This document shows positions 35,490 to 44,693 of a stretch of 64,000 bases of DNA, piece after piece. The DNA is taken from assembly GCA_049115935.1 (NCBI GenBank), contig JAGDZK010000005.1, positions 1 through 64,000 of the forward strand, given 5' to 3'. The DNA is from Bermanella sp049115935 (GTDB lineage Bacteria; Pseudomonadota; Gammaproteobacteria; Pseudomonadales; Oceanobacteraceae). The notes beneath the pieces are model-generated. The model searched no databases and was not told where the DNA came from. It was given only the letters and a program-made list of their open reading frames with translations. The first letter of the stretch is position 1. The number at the start of each line of letters is the position of its first letter. A program made the translations under genes and the position numbers.

Positions 35490-35703
35490 ATAGGGATTGC
35501 TTGAATGTGGCAGCATGTTTGATGTCATATTGCTCTTTGCCATCTTGCCATCCAGCTTCCCAAGCATTAACAACGATTTCAGCTTTATGGGGGCATGAAA
35601 TGACATCCTTGCCGACCATACCAGCCATGAAACCATGCCGATATGCTTTGTCTAAATTTTCAAGATCCCAGTGAGATTCCACTAGTTTCATAGCCAGATC
35701 CAT
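35488..35703 (-). CDS. Ribosome modulation factor-like small protein
   Basis: A 71-residue protein. Its centre 'AYRHGFMAGMVGKDVISCPH' and 'VNAWEAGWQDGKEQ' follow the RMF pattern of Ala...G..AG..G....CP......W..GW..G. RMF pairs 70S ribosomes into inactive 100S dimers in stationary phase. Here the N-terminus differs from classic RMF, so it may be a relative such as the CrpP group. A terminator overlaps its stop codon. Family resemblance is moderate and function is inferred. Confidence 0.68.
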   Translation of the reverse strand: MDLAMKLVESHWDLENLDKAYRHGFMAGMVGKDVISCPHKAEIVVNAWEAGWQDGKEQYDIKHAATFKQSL

Positions 35704-35805
35704 ATGCCTTTTGAGGTAAATCTATCTCACAAAGCACCAATATCAAGCAATCCATTAGACTAATTTTGCCAATGTGACATTTGGCCAATTTATTTGTGAC
35801 ACACT

Positions 35806-37368
35806 TCACGCTTTAACAAGATACTCCGCAAGGTATTGTTTAAATGACATACTGTCCGCTGCTTCAATTTCGTGCTGTTTTTGTTTTGATTGCTGAGCAA
35901 GACTTAACCAATGGGCATTCTGATCATCCGTCACGGGGGTTTTAAAATACTCTGACACTTGTTTGGCTTGTTGTAGTGCAAACTCACTAAACGATTGATG
36001 ATTTTGTTTCATACTTGCCAATACTTGTGCACTAGGAGTAAGCGCCACATTGTCTACTCGTTGCTGCATGACACCCAACGCGATTTTAAAATCATGACCA
36101 CCTTGTTTTGCGTCTAATAATTCGGCTAGCGGCGTCATTTCATTAAGTAGCTCTTGGCCCCAATCTTTTAAACTCACATCTTCGTCATGGCGCTTAAGTT
36201 TAAATGCAGGATCTCGACCTTCCATGACCACACGTTTTTGGTTTTCAGATACTTCGTTGCATTCGTTTTCTGATAAACGGTCGCTTGGACTTAATAAGCA
36301 ATATGCTAAAAATAAATCCATAAAATTAATCTGATCACGGTTCGCACCAAGTGGCTCAAATGGATTTAAATCCAAACAGCGCACTTCGATGTATTCAACA
36401 CCATGTTCATTTAAAGCCGTTAATGGCTTCTCACCGTTTTTACTATTACGCTTTGGGCGAACGTCAGAATAATATTCGTTTTCGATTTGCAGCAAATTTG
36501 TATTGAGTTGTTTGTACACACCCTCTTTTTCAACACCCATGGTTTCATATTCTGGCACGGACTGCTGCATGGCCATTTTTAGAGTTTTGGTATAGGTAGG
36601 TAAGCCGTTAAAACACACAAACAAACCATCTTGTGCATTGTTTTGATAACCCAAACCACTCATGCGTAAACTGGTGGCATAAGGGGCGTATAAGGTTGTG
36701 TCATCCCATTTTTCTAAATTATGCTCTTCACCTTCTAAGAAGCTGGCATCAACCGCAGGGCTTGCGCCAAACAAATACAACAACAACCAAGAGTATCGGC
36801 GGAAGTTACGAATCAAACCAAAGTAACCTGTACTGACAAAGTCTTTATCTAGCGTTTCACCTTGCCAGCTTGCAACGGCCTGCCACAGTTCATCGGATAC
36901 TGAGAAATTATAGTGTAAGCCTGCAATGCACTGCATCTTACGACCATAACGATGCCACAAGCCATGGCGATAAACGTGTTTGAGTGTACCCACGTTCGAC
37001 TGACCATAATGGGCAATGGGCACTTCTAGCTCATCTTTGATAATACCAGGCATAGAGGCTGGCCAAATATATTGTTGAGGTAAATACTGGTAGCTAAAGC
37101 GCTGTGATTCATCTAAAAACGCTAAAACCTCATCAGCGTTTTGTTTAACCGGCGTAATAAATTCAAGCAGAGCTTCACTGTAATCTGTGGTGATATGGGG
37201 ATGCGTTAGAGTACTGCCTAGCTCGCTGGGATGAGATGCTTGGTTGATATGTGCATCATCATTTACCCGTAGACCTTCTTTCTCAATACCACGTGAAAAG
37301 CGTAAGGCTGAAGGATCCATGTCCTGCAAATGGGAGAGTACTTGATCAAACGGGATTAATTGAGACAA
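35806..37368 (-). CDS. gshA: Glutamate-cysteine ligase, type 1
   Basis: A 520-residue cytoplasmic enzyme that joins glutamate and cysteine using ATP, the first step of glutathione synthesis. Recognisable family segments: 'FSRGIEKEGLRVN' (glutamate/ATP site), 'ITTDYSEALLEFITP', 'HYNFSVSDELW', 'LRMSGLGYQN' and 'VEYIEVRCLDLNPF'. Length is standard for the gammaproteobacterial type. It stands alone between the RMF-like gene and a lipoprotein gene. gshB is not in the window. Confidence 0.96.
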   Translation of the reverse strand: MSQLIPFDQVLSHLQDMDPSALRFSRGIEKEGLRVNDDAHINQASHPSELGSTLTHPHITTDYSEALLEFITPVKQNADEVLAFLDESQRFSYQYLPQQYIWPASMPGIIKDELEVPIAHYGQSNVGTLKHVYRHGLWHRYGRKMQCIAGLHYNFSVSDELWQAVASWQGETLDKDFVSTGYFGLIRNFRRYSWLLLYLFGASPAVDASFLEGEEHNLEKWDDTTLYAPYATSLRMSGLGYQNNAQDGLFVCFNGLPTYTKTLKMAMQQSVPEYETMGVEKEGVYKQLNTNLLQIENEYYSDVRPKRNSKNGEKPLTALNEHGVEYIEVRCLDLNPFEPLGANRDQINFMDLFLAYCLLSPSDRLSENECNEVSENQKRVVMEGRDPAFKLKRHDEDVSLKDWGQELLNEMTPLAELLDAKQGGHDFKIALGVMQQRVDNVALTPSAQVLASMKQNHQSFSEFALQQAKQVSEYFKTPVTDDQNAHWLSLAQQSKQKQHEIEAADSMSFKQYLAEYLVKA

Positions 37369-37510
37369 AGGAGAAAATCCTTAAGGTGTAAATTAAAGCG
37401 ATTATAACGAGCTTGCGGATTAGGGGAAGTATAGCACTAGGAATGGATTGTTTTATTATTGGGTATAAGCATAACGATAATGCCCATATTACCTAATCAA
37501 GCATGAAATA

Positions 37511-37541
37511 AAGGTCTCTTTTAAATAAAAGACCTTGCTTT
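37511..37541 (-). terminator. Terminator of the lipoprotein gene at 37548
   Basis: Stem AAGGTCT / AGACCTT (37511-37517 with 37530-37536) around an A/T loop, with T-rich sequence on the far side of the minus-strand transcript. It lies 11 bases after the stop codon. Confidence 0.65.
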
Positions 37542-37547
37542 TATGTA

Positions 37548-37952
37548 TTAATTTTTTGCCACCTCATCTGCACATGAATCATAGCGATCAATAGGTACAT
37601 GTACTTTTTCCGGATATGCCCACATAGCACCTGTCGAATAATCAACAAAAAAACCAACAATATTGAACATATTCAACCAATAAGCTCCTCTTAATGACTT
37701 CGGTATATTGACAGATTGCTGATTAAAGCACTCGCTTTCTAAATGCACCGAGTACTCGCCACCTTGAACACCACTAGAAATATGGACTCTTGCCGGCATA
37801 GTATCTATATGTGTTGAATATGGGGTATGAATCTTTACGCGCTCTTTTTGATTATAATAGTTATCAACCAATACCACTTGGTCAGTACCATTCATTAAAG
37901 TGGAGCAACCCGAAGCCATAATGATCAGGGCAATGATTATTATATTTTTCAT
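37548..37952 (-). CDS. Putative lipoprotein, unknown function
   Basis: A 134-residue protein with a lipoprotein signal (lipobox 'MASGC', Cys16). After the cysteine comes 'STLMNGTDQVVLVDNYY', a pattern seen in many small envelope lipoproteins with a PEGA-like beta domain ('YSVHLESECFNQQSVNIP'). A hydrophobic stretch ('YWLNMFNIVGFFVDYSTGAM') suggests membrane contact near the C-terminus, as in related lipoproteins. I do not recognise a specific function. Confidence 0.75.
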   Translation of the reverse strand: MKNIIIIALIIMASGCSTLMNGTDQVVLVDNYYNQKERVKIHTPYSTHIDTMPARVHISSGVQGGEYSVHLESECFNQQSVNIPKSLRGAYWLNMFNIVGFFVDYSTGAMWAYPEKVHVPIDRYDSCADEVAKN

Positions 37953-37964
37953 TTATCTTCCTTA

Positions 37965-37994
37965 ATAAAAATGAGGCTCAATATTAGAGCCTCA
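37965..37994 (-). terminator. tex terminator
   Basis: An 8-bp stem TGAGGCTC / GAGCCTCA (37972-37979 with 37987-37994), followed on the minus-strand transcript by a T5-A-T2 run. It lies 24 bases past the tex stop. Confidence 0.88.
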
Positions 37995-38017
37995 ATCAAC
38001 GATTACAACGACAAAAA

Positions 38018-40348
38018 CTACAATCGCTTGCCTTTCTTTTTCTGCGCTTGGGCAAACAACGCGGCCATTGGGTTATTAGTTGCTGGTGTTTGCGGCTGGC
38101 TTGAGTGCTGACGCGGGGCTGAATTACGAGGTTTGCGCTCACCACGAGGGGTGGCTTTCTCAGCTTGGTAATCGCTGGCGTTGTCGCTCAGGCGCATAGA
38201 TAACGCGATACGCTTACGCGGTGCGTCCACTTCCATCACTTTTACCTTAACCACATCACCGGCTTTCACCACTTCACGGGGGTCATCAATGAATTGATCG
38301 CTCATCATTGAAATATGCACCAAACCATCTTGGTGTACACCCACATCCACAAATGCACCAAACGCCGTTACGTTAGTGACCACACCTTCAAGAATCATGT
38401 CGTCACGTAGATCTTTAATTTCTTCGACGCCGTCTTTGAACTCTGCGGTCACAAACTCAGGACGCGGGTCACGACCTGGCTTTTCAAGTTCGGCCAAAAT
38501 ATCTTTAATCGTTGGTAAACCCACTTGTTCGCTCACAAATTCACTGGCATTCACCGCTTTTAGAAAGGCACTATCACCAATCACTGACTTCACATCTTTT
38601 TGTGCCTTAGCCGCAATTTGTTTAACCACATCATAGGATTCAGGGTGCACAGAGCTGGCATCTAATGGGTTTTTACCGTTGGCAATTTTTAAAAAGCCCG
38701 CCGCCAGTTCAAAGGTTTTACCGCCCAAACGAGGCACTTTTTTCAAATCGGTACGACTTTGATACGCGCCATTTTCTTCACGAAACGCCACAATGTTGCT
38801 CGCAATAGTGCTATTCAAACCCGACACCTTCGTTAGCAAAGGCACAGATGCCGTATTTAAATCCACACCTACGGCGTTCACACAATCCTCAACCACCGCA
38901 TCAAGCGAACGAGCCAATGCAGACTGAGACACATCATGCTGATATTGGCCGACACCAATGGCTTTCGGTTCAATTTTAACCAGCTCTGCCAATGGGTCTT
39001 GCAGGCGGCGGGCAATAGAGATGGCTCCACGAATGGTCACATCTAAATCTGGAAATTCTTTGGCGGCTAATTCAGAGGCTGAATAAACTGAAGCACCGGC
39101 TTCACTTACTACAATCTTTTGTACTTTGAGTTTTGGATTTTCTTTTATGAACTCAGCCACTAAGCGATCGGTTTCACGGGAGCCGGTACCATTACCAATG
39201 GCAATCAAACCTACGTTGTGTTTTTCACACAGCACTTTTAACGCAGCTTTACTTTGTGCAATTTGATTTTGTGGGGGCGTTGGGTACATCACACCATGAT
39301 CCATCACTTTACCGGTTGCATCCACAACCGCCACTTTTACACCGGTACGTAAACCTGGGTCTAAACCGATGGTGGCTTTATGGCCTGCCGGTGCCGCCAT
39401 TAATAAATCTTTTAGATTCATGGCAAATACTTTAATGGCTTCATCTTCTGCACTTTCACGAATGCGTGTAATTAATTCGTTCTCTAGGGAGGTTAATAAT
39501 TTAACGCGCCATGTCCATTTCACCACTTCGGCTAGCCATTTATCGGCTGGGCGATTTTTAAATTCTATGTCATAAAAACCCGCCACCATGCCTTCACATG
39601 GGCTAGGGGTTAACTTGTCATTAGGATCACCTGTGACCAGGTTAGAACTCAAAAAGCCTTCGTTACGACCACGCAAAATCGCCAACGCTCGATGACTTGG
39701 CACCTTGTTTAATGGCTCGTCATGTTCAAAGTAATCTTGAAATTTAGCCGCTTCGTTTTCTTTGCCCGGAACCACTCGCACACTTAGCGTCGCCTCTTGC
39801 CATAAAAAATCACGCAGGCGTTGAATCAAGTCTGCGTTTTCAGCAAAGCGCTCCATTAAGATAAATTTGGCACCATCTAATACAGCCTTCACATCAGCAA
39901 AACCTTTATCGGCATCAACAAAACTGGCAGCTTCGGTTTCTGGAGTTAATTCTGGATTGGCTAATAGGGCATCGGCCAATGGTTCAATGCCCGCTTCAAT
40001 GGCGATTTGACCTTTGGTGCGACGCTTTTGTTTGTATGGCAGGTATAGATCTTCAAGACGGTTTTTAGTATCCGCCAGCATGATCTGACCTTTTAGCTCA
40101 TCAGTCAGTTTGCCTTGCTCATCGATGCTTTTAAGAATAGAAGTGCGGCGATCTTCCATCTCTCTTAGGTAGCGCAAACGCTCTTCAAGGGTACGCAGTT
40201 GACCGTCGTCCAACCCGCCGGTGACTTCTTTACGGTATCGCGAGATAAACGGTACGGTGGCGCCTTCATCTAATAAGGCCACTGACGCTGTGATTTGTTG
40301 CAGCTGTACATTCAGCTCGGTTGCTAATGTTTGATAAATACGATCCAT
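38018..40348 (-). CDS. tex: RNA-binding transcription accessory protein Tex
   Basis: A 776-residue protein with the Tex order: an N-terminal helical region, a YqgF/RNase H-like domain ('IGLDPGLRTGVKVAVVD'), helix-hairpin-helix motifs ('VGVDLNTASVPLLTKVSGLN', 'RTDLKKVPRLGGKTFELAAG') and a C-terminal S1 RNA-binding domain ('EGVVTNVTAFGAFVDVGVHQ'). A low-complexity basic tail follows ('RGERKPRNSAPRQ', 'KKKGKRL'). The start at 40348 (MDRIYQTLATEL) has GAGTGG upstream and matches the usual Tex N-terminus; the frame extends to 40405. Tex binds nucleic acids and affects transcription and stress tolerance. Confidence 0.95.
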   Translation of the reverse strand: MDRIYQTLATELNVQLQQITASVALLDEGATVPFISRYRKEVTGGLDDGQLRTLEERLRYLREMEDRRTSILKSIDEQGKLTDELKGQIMLADTKNRLEDLYLPYKQKRRTKGQIAIEAGIEPLADALLANPELTPETEAASFVDADKGFADVKAVLDGAKFILMERFAENADLIQRLRDFLWQEATLSVRVVPGKENEAAKFQDYFEHDEPLNKVPSHRALAILRGRNEGFLSSNLVTGDPNDKLTPSPCEGMVAGFYDIEFKNRPADKWLAEVVKWTWRVKLLTSLENELITRIRESAEDEAIKVFAMNLKDLLMAAPAGHKATIGLDPGLRTGVKVAVVDATGKVMDHGVMYPTPPQNQIAQSKAALKVLCEKHNVGLIAIGNGTGSRETDRLVAEFIKENPKLKVQKIVVSEAGASVYSASELAAKEFPDLDVTIRGAISIARRLQDPLAELVKIEPKAIGVGQYQHDVSQSALARSLDAVVEDCVNAVGVDLNTASVPLLTKVSGLNSTIASNIVAFREENGAYQSRTDLKKVPRLGGKTFELAAGFLKIANGKNPLDASSVHPESYDVVKQIAAKAQKDVKSVIGDSAFLKAVNASEFVSEQVGLPTIKDILAELEKPGRDPRPEFVTAEFKDGVEEIKDLRDDMILEGVVTNVTAFGAFVDVGVHQDGLVHISMMSDQFIDDPREVVKAGDVVKVKVMEVDAPRKRIALSMRLSDNASDYQAEKATPRGERKPRNSAPRQHSSQPQTPATNNPMAALFAQAQKKKGKRL

Positions 40349-40505
40349 AAACCACTCATGTACATTATTGTTATGGCCTGCCGAACCCATTTGGCAGGTG
40401 GCCAAGAATTATAATGCACAAGGAGCAAAATTACTGGTTTGAATTGGCATAAAAAAGAAGGTTTTGAGAGCTTAAAACAGGCTATTTTTTAAACAGCCTA
40501 TTTAG

Positions 40506-41360
40506 CTAAAACTCAAATTTACGAGAAAACGACATTTGGGTTTGTTGTGTGACAAAACGATAATCACCACTACCTCGATGCTGAAAGATTGACGTAGATA
40601 TCTCTGCCTTCCAGCGACGCCAATCCATCCCTATAAACACTTTAAAGCCGGAGCCATAACTTGACTCGCGAAAACGGGTGCTGTCGCATAAATTTCGAAA
40701 CTCATTTTCGTCAGTCACACTTCCATCTATAAAGTCACTACCATATTGATAACAATCTGTATCCGTTTCAAGCTCAGTTAAATAGGCGGTACCTCGAACT
40801 GCGCTGTACATTAGGTTAACCCCTAAGCCAAATTTCATGTATCGATACGGGCTATCATCATCGCGGCCATAACTATAAAAAATTGATGGACTCAGGGCGA
40901 TTACATTCATGCTGGAGTAGGTGCCTAGATCAACATTTTTTTTATCATTGTCTGCACTGCCCCGTTTGATTTGTTGCTCAACCGCGTAATCATCAAAGTA
41001 AGAAAACCCCACGCCATAACCAAAATTGCTCTCACCAAAATAACTATCACTTAAGCTCACCGAGAATACCGGTCTAGGTTTAAAACCACTGGAAAGAATA
41101 AAAGCATCTTCTTCGGTTTTAATATTTTGGAACTTCACTAACCGCTCCGTAAAGCTCACCCCAATTTCAAAATATATACGCCCAAACATACCAAATACAC
41201 TATTTGCACATTCACTCTTGCGAATATGCTCGTACAATTCTTCACATTGCTTATAACTTTCAGACACATCTTCAATGGTCTCTGCAATTACATTAGAAAA
41301 AGCTAAAGGGCTAATTAATACCAATAAATAAAACACAGATATGCGAATAAATAAAAACAT
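40506..41360 (-). CDS. Putative outer membrane beta-barrel protein
   Basis: About 284 residues from the ATG at 41360, with a signal peptide ('FLFIRISVFYLLVLISPLAFS'). Alternating hydrophobic/polar strands follow ('FSVSLSDSYFGESNFGYGVG', 'MNVIALSPSIFYSYGRDD', 'YMKFGLGVNLMYSAV', 'WKAEISTSIFQHRG') and the last residue is Phe ('SFSRKFEF'), the usual barrel-assembly signal. Four cysteines lie in the loops. I do not recognise the family. A GTG at 41417 would lengthen the N-terminus. Confidence 0.7.
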   Translation of the reverse strand: MFLFIRISVFYLLVLISPLAFSNVIAETIEDVSESYKQCEELYEHIRKSECANSVFGMFGRIYFEIGVSFTERLVKFQNIKTEEDAFILSSGFKPRPVFSVSLSDSYFGESNFGYGVGFSYFDDYAVEQQIKRGSADNDKKNVDLGTYSSMNVIALSPSIFYSYGRDDDSPYRYMKFGLGVNLMYSAVRGTAYLTELETDTDCYQYGSDFIDGSVTDENEFRNLCDSTRFRESSYGSGFKVFIGMDWRRWKAEISTSIFQHRGSGDYRFVTQQTQMSFSRKFEF

Positions 41361-41475
41361 GGCGAGCTCAAGTACAAAGGTATTTTTTAAATATAGTTGC
41401 TTAGAAAGGCTTGTCACTCTGACCAGTCATTATCTCATTTATTTATTGACCGCAGAGTTACTTTTTCAAAACATA

Positions 41476-41506
41476 AAAAAAGGCGCAACCAAGTTGCGCC
41501 TTTTAA
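41476..41506 (-). terminator. pckA terminator
   Basis: A 12-bp stem AAAAGGCGCAAC / GTTGCGCCTTTT with loop CAA. On the minus strand it is followed by a T-run. It lies 27 bases past the pckA stop. Confidence 0.9.
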
Positions 41507-41530
41507 CATTCCTAGGGTGAGGAGTGTTTA

Positions 41531-43066
41531 TTACAGCTGAGGACCCGCAGCGCGAATCGCATCAGATACATCGTATTTTTTGAAGTTATCAACAAATTGC
41601 TGAGCAAGACCTTGCGCCACTTCTTCAAACTTAGACTTATCCGCCCAAGCGTTTACAGGGTTAAGCAATTTAGCATCAACACCTTCAACCGCTTTAGGTA
41701 CTTTCAAGCCAAACACTGGCGTGGTATTGGTGTCAGTATCACGTAGCGCACCAGACTGAATCGCAGCGATTACCGCACGAGTTGTCGGGATAGAGAAACG
41801 CTCGCCGCCCGCACCGTTAGGACCACCAGTCCAACCAGTGTTAACCAAGTATACTTGAGAGTCGAATTCGGTTACGCGCTTCATTAGAAGCTCTGCGTAT
41901 TCACCTGCTGGACGTGGGAAGAAAGGCGCACCAAAACAAGTAGAGAAGGTAGACTTAAGACCTTTAGAACCACCCATTTCTGTAGAACCAACCAACGCAG
42001 TGTAACCAGATAAGAAGTGATAAGCCGCTTGCTCTTTAGACAAGATCGAAACAGGAGGCAGTACACCCGTCATGTCACAGGTTAAGAAGATAACCGCTTT
42101 TGGCTCACCCGCACGATTCTCAAGAACACGTTTTTCGATGTGCTCAAGTGGGTATGCACAACGACCATTTTCAGTTAAAGAAACATCATTGTAATCCGCA
42201 ACACGAGTATCCGCATCAATTACAACGTTTTCTACAATGGCACCAAACTTAATGGCATCCCAGATAACTGGCTCGTTCTTTTTAGAAAGATCGATGGTTT
42301 TTGCGTAGCAACCGCCTTCGATGTTAAATACGGTGCCTTTACCCCAACCATGCTCATCATCACCAATTAGGTAACGGCTTTGGTCAGCAGAAAGCGTGGT
42401 TTTACCCGTACCAGATAGACCGAAGAACAAACATGTATCGCCGTCTTCACCTACGTTGGCAGAACAGTGCATTGGTAGCACGTCTTTTTCTGGTAGAAGG
42501 AAGTTTTGCACAGAGAACATGGCTTTTTTCATTTCGCCCGCATAACGCATACCAGCCAGTAGCACTTTACGTTTTGCGAAGTTGATGATCACACAGCCAT
42601 CAGAGTTAGTGCCGTCACGTTCAGGTACACATTCGAAACCTGCAACGTTAAGGATCTGCCACTCTTCTTTATCAGAAGGGTTAAACGTATCCGGACGGAT
42701 GAATAAGTTACGGCCAAACAGGTTCTGCCATGCAGTCTGAGTGGTCATTTTAATTGGCAGGTAATGTTGTGGGTCAGCGCCTACGTGCACTTCAGATACA
42801 AATTTATCGTGCTGATCAAGGTAAGCTTCTACGCGATCCCAAAGGGCATCAAATTTATCCGCATCGAAAGGACGGTTTACATTGCCCCAGTCGATAGCGT
42901 CAGACGTACTTGGCTCTTGAACGATGAAACGGTCCATTGGCGAGCGACCAGTACGGGCACCAGTTTCAACAACAAATGCGCCATTGTCTTGTAGACGGCC
43001 TTCGCCGCGCTCTAGTGCTTTTTCTACCAATAAGGCAGAAGAAAGATCGGTGTAAACGGTGGTCAT
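41531..43066 (-). CDS. pckA: Phosphoenolpyruvate carboxykinase (ATP)
   Basis: A 511-residue enzyme that converts oxaloacetate and ATP to phosphoenolpyruvate and CO2, the entry to gluconeogenesis. Signature segments are 'GARTGRSPMDRFIV', 'VGADPQHYLPIKM', the P-loop 'FGLSGTGKTTLS', the metal site 'LIGDDEHGWGKGTVFNIEGG' (part) and 'NTGWTGGPNGAGGERF'. The start at 43066 (MTTVYTDL) is preferred over a TTG at 43075. It is transcribed in the same direction as, and downstream of, hslO, with a 278-base gap. Confidence 0.96.
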   Translation of the reverse strand: MTTVYTDLSSALLVEKALERGEGRLQDNGAFVVETGARTGRSPMDRFIVQEPSTSDAIDWGNVNRPFDADKFDALWDRVEAYLDQHDKFVSEVHVGADPQHYLPIKMTTQTAWQNLFGRNLFIRPDTFNPSDKEEWQILNVAGFECVPERDGTNSDGCVIINFAKRKVLLAGMRYAGEMKKAMFSVQNFLLPEKDVLPMHCSANVGEDGDTCLFFGLSGTGKTTLSADQSRYLIGDDEHGWGKGTVFNIEGGCYAKTIDLSKKNEPVIWDAIKFGAIVENVVIDADTRVADYNDVSLTENGRCAYPLEHIEKRVLENRAGEPKAVIFLTCDMTGVLPPVSILSKEQAAYHFLSGYTALVGSTEMGGSKGLKSTFSTCFGAPFFPRPAGEYAELLMKRVTEFDSQVYLVNTGWTGGPNGAGGERFSIPTTRAVIAAIQSGALRDTDTNTTPVFGLKVPKAVEGVDAKLLNPVNAWADKSKFEEVAQGLAQQFVDNFKKYDVSDAIRAAGPQL

Positions 43067-43344
43067 AATGCCCAATCCAACAAAAGTAAGTTACCAGCTT
43101 GTGGCCAGTTAACTGAAAACATTACCGCTCAAGACAAATGGGCCTTAAACGAATTAAAAATTTTAGGTGCGCGATTATGCCAGAAAATCCAATTTAGGCG
43201 AATAGGCAGGCCAGAAAAAGACCCAAATCGACTACCATATGACCTGCTATGTCACTTGCAGGCCAGTGTTCATCATGGGTATACAGTCTATTTATGGTGC
43301 CTATATCTGCTATAAGTTGGAGTTATTATCGTTTAAGGCTTGAT

Positions 43345-44232
43345 CTAATGCAGGCCCTTACCGTTCTTCGCGCTTTCTAATGGAAACAAGCCATTCACAT
43401 CGCTTTGGGTAAAGCTGTAATGTTGACCGCAAAATTGGCAGTCGGCACGGATCTTATTTTGCTCATCGATAATGTCTTGGCATTCGGCATAACCGATTTG
43501 TGTTAGTGCAACGGACAAGCGCTCTTTTGAACAACTGCAGTTAAAGGTTAATGGCTGAGCGTCATACAATCGAACCTGCTCTTCATGGTATAAACGGTGA
43601 AGAATATCAGCGTTATCTAAATGCATGAGTTCATCAGGGCGCAGGGTTTGAGCGAGTTGATTTAAGCGATTCCACGCATCTTCATCCACTTCCATTGTTT
43701 CTTGCACTTCACCTAGGGCAGGCAGTTCTTGTAGAAACAAGCCAGCTGCCACGCCATTTTCACAGTTGATCCACAAGTGTGTGTCTAATTGCTCAGATTG
43801 GCGAAAGTAACCTTCCAGTGATTTTGCAATACCACCTTCTTCTAATTCAACAATACCTTGATAGCGACGACCTTTATCAGGCTCGATAGTGATAATGAGC
43901 TGCCCTTTTGTGCCAAGTAAATTACCTTGGCTCACGTCTTTTTCTTCATCCATTCGAGCAATGCCACGTAACTTGCCATCGTGTCGAGTTTCAGCCAATA
44001 AAATACGAACTGGGCCGTCCGTTTGTATTTGTAAACTCAGTAGTCCCTCAATTTTTACTGTGGCGCTTAATAGTGCTGCGGCCACTAATAATTCACCCAA
44101 TAAATTATTCACAGGTTCTGGATAAGACTGACGCTGATAGATGTCAGCTAAGGTTTGTTTTAAACCCACCAGCTCGCCGCGCACATGACTGTGATCAAAG
44201 GTAAAGCGCTGTAAAGTATCGTTAGTGGCCAT
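43345..44232 (-). CDS. hslO: Redox-regulated chaperone Hsp33
   Basis: A 295-residue holdase chaperone that is activated by oxidation. The four zinc/redox cysteines are present as CSC and CQFC near the C-terminus ('LTFNCSCSKERLSVAL', 'RADCQFCGQHYSF'). The N-terminal core has 'QRFTFDHSHVRGELVGL' and 'LLGELLVAAALLSATVK'. The start at 44232 (MATNDTLQRF) is chosen from the usual N-terminus and AGAGAG upstream; the frame opens at 44256. It follows hslR and the nucleotidase gene, the conserved yrfG-hslR-hslO order. Confidence 0.95.
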   Translation of the reverse strand: MATNDTLQRFTFDHSHVRGELVGLKQTLADIYQRQSYPEPVNNLLGELLVAAALLSATVKIEGLLSLQIQTDGPVRILLAETRHDGKLRGIARMDEEKDVSQGNLLGTKGQLIITIEPDKGRRYQGIVELEEGGIAKSLEGYFRQSEQLDTHLWINCENGVAAGLFLQELPALGEVQETMEVDEDAWNRLNQLAQTLRPDELMHLDNADILHRLYHEEQVRLYDAQPLTFNCSCSKERLSVALTQIGYAECQDIIDEQNKIRADCQFCGQHYSFTQSDVNGLFPLESAKNGKGLH

Positions 44233-44291
44233 GGGGCTCTCTTTTATCTTGGCCAAGTTTCACTTGGCTATTCATTCTAATATGCGAGTAT

Positions 44292-44693
44292 TTAAAGAAT
44301 CGTGTCTTCACGGAATTTGTGAATTTGACGACGCTCTTTTTTATTCGGCTTATGATCAAACAGTGGATTCGCTTTGGCGAATTTACGACGACGATCCGCT
44401 TCATCCATGCGCTTTTTGATGCTGTCTGCTGATTCTTCATATAACAGCTGCGCGACAGGGGCGCCGCCGCGGTGCTCACTGATTTTTAATACGGTGACGG
44501 TTTTCTCGTCAAATCCTGTGCGGATCTGCAAGGTGGCACCAAGGTCAACTGTTCGGCTAACTTTGCAACGCTGCCCATCATATAACACTTTACCGCCTTC
44601 AACGGCCGCTTTAGCAAGGGCACGGGTTTTAAAAAAACGAGCGGCCCATAGCCATTTATCTAAGCGTACTTTTGCCGATTTGTTATCACTCAC
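44292..44693 (-). CDS. hslR: Heat shock RNA-binding protein Hsp15
   Basis: A 133-residue S4-domain protein that binds stalled 50S subunits carrying nascent chains and helps recycle them. The S4 motif is 'VRLDKWLWAARFFKTRALAK' with 'AVEGGKVLYDGQRCKVSR'. A basic C-terminal tail follows ('RRRKFAKANPLFDHKPNKKE'). The GTG start at 44693 gives exactly the E. coli length, has AGGAT upstream, and overlaps the nucleotidase stop by 8 bases. The ATG at 44735 would add 14 residues not typical of the family. Confidence 0.93.
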   Translation of the reverse strand: MSDNKSAKVRLDKWLWAARFFKTRALAKAAVEGGKVLYDGQRCKVSRTVDLGATLQIRTGFDEKTVTVLKISEHRGGAPVAQLLYEESADSIKKRMDEADRRRKFAKANPLFDHKPNKKERRQIHKFREDTIL

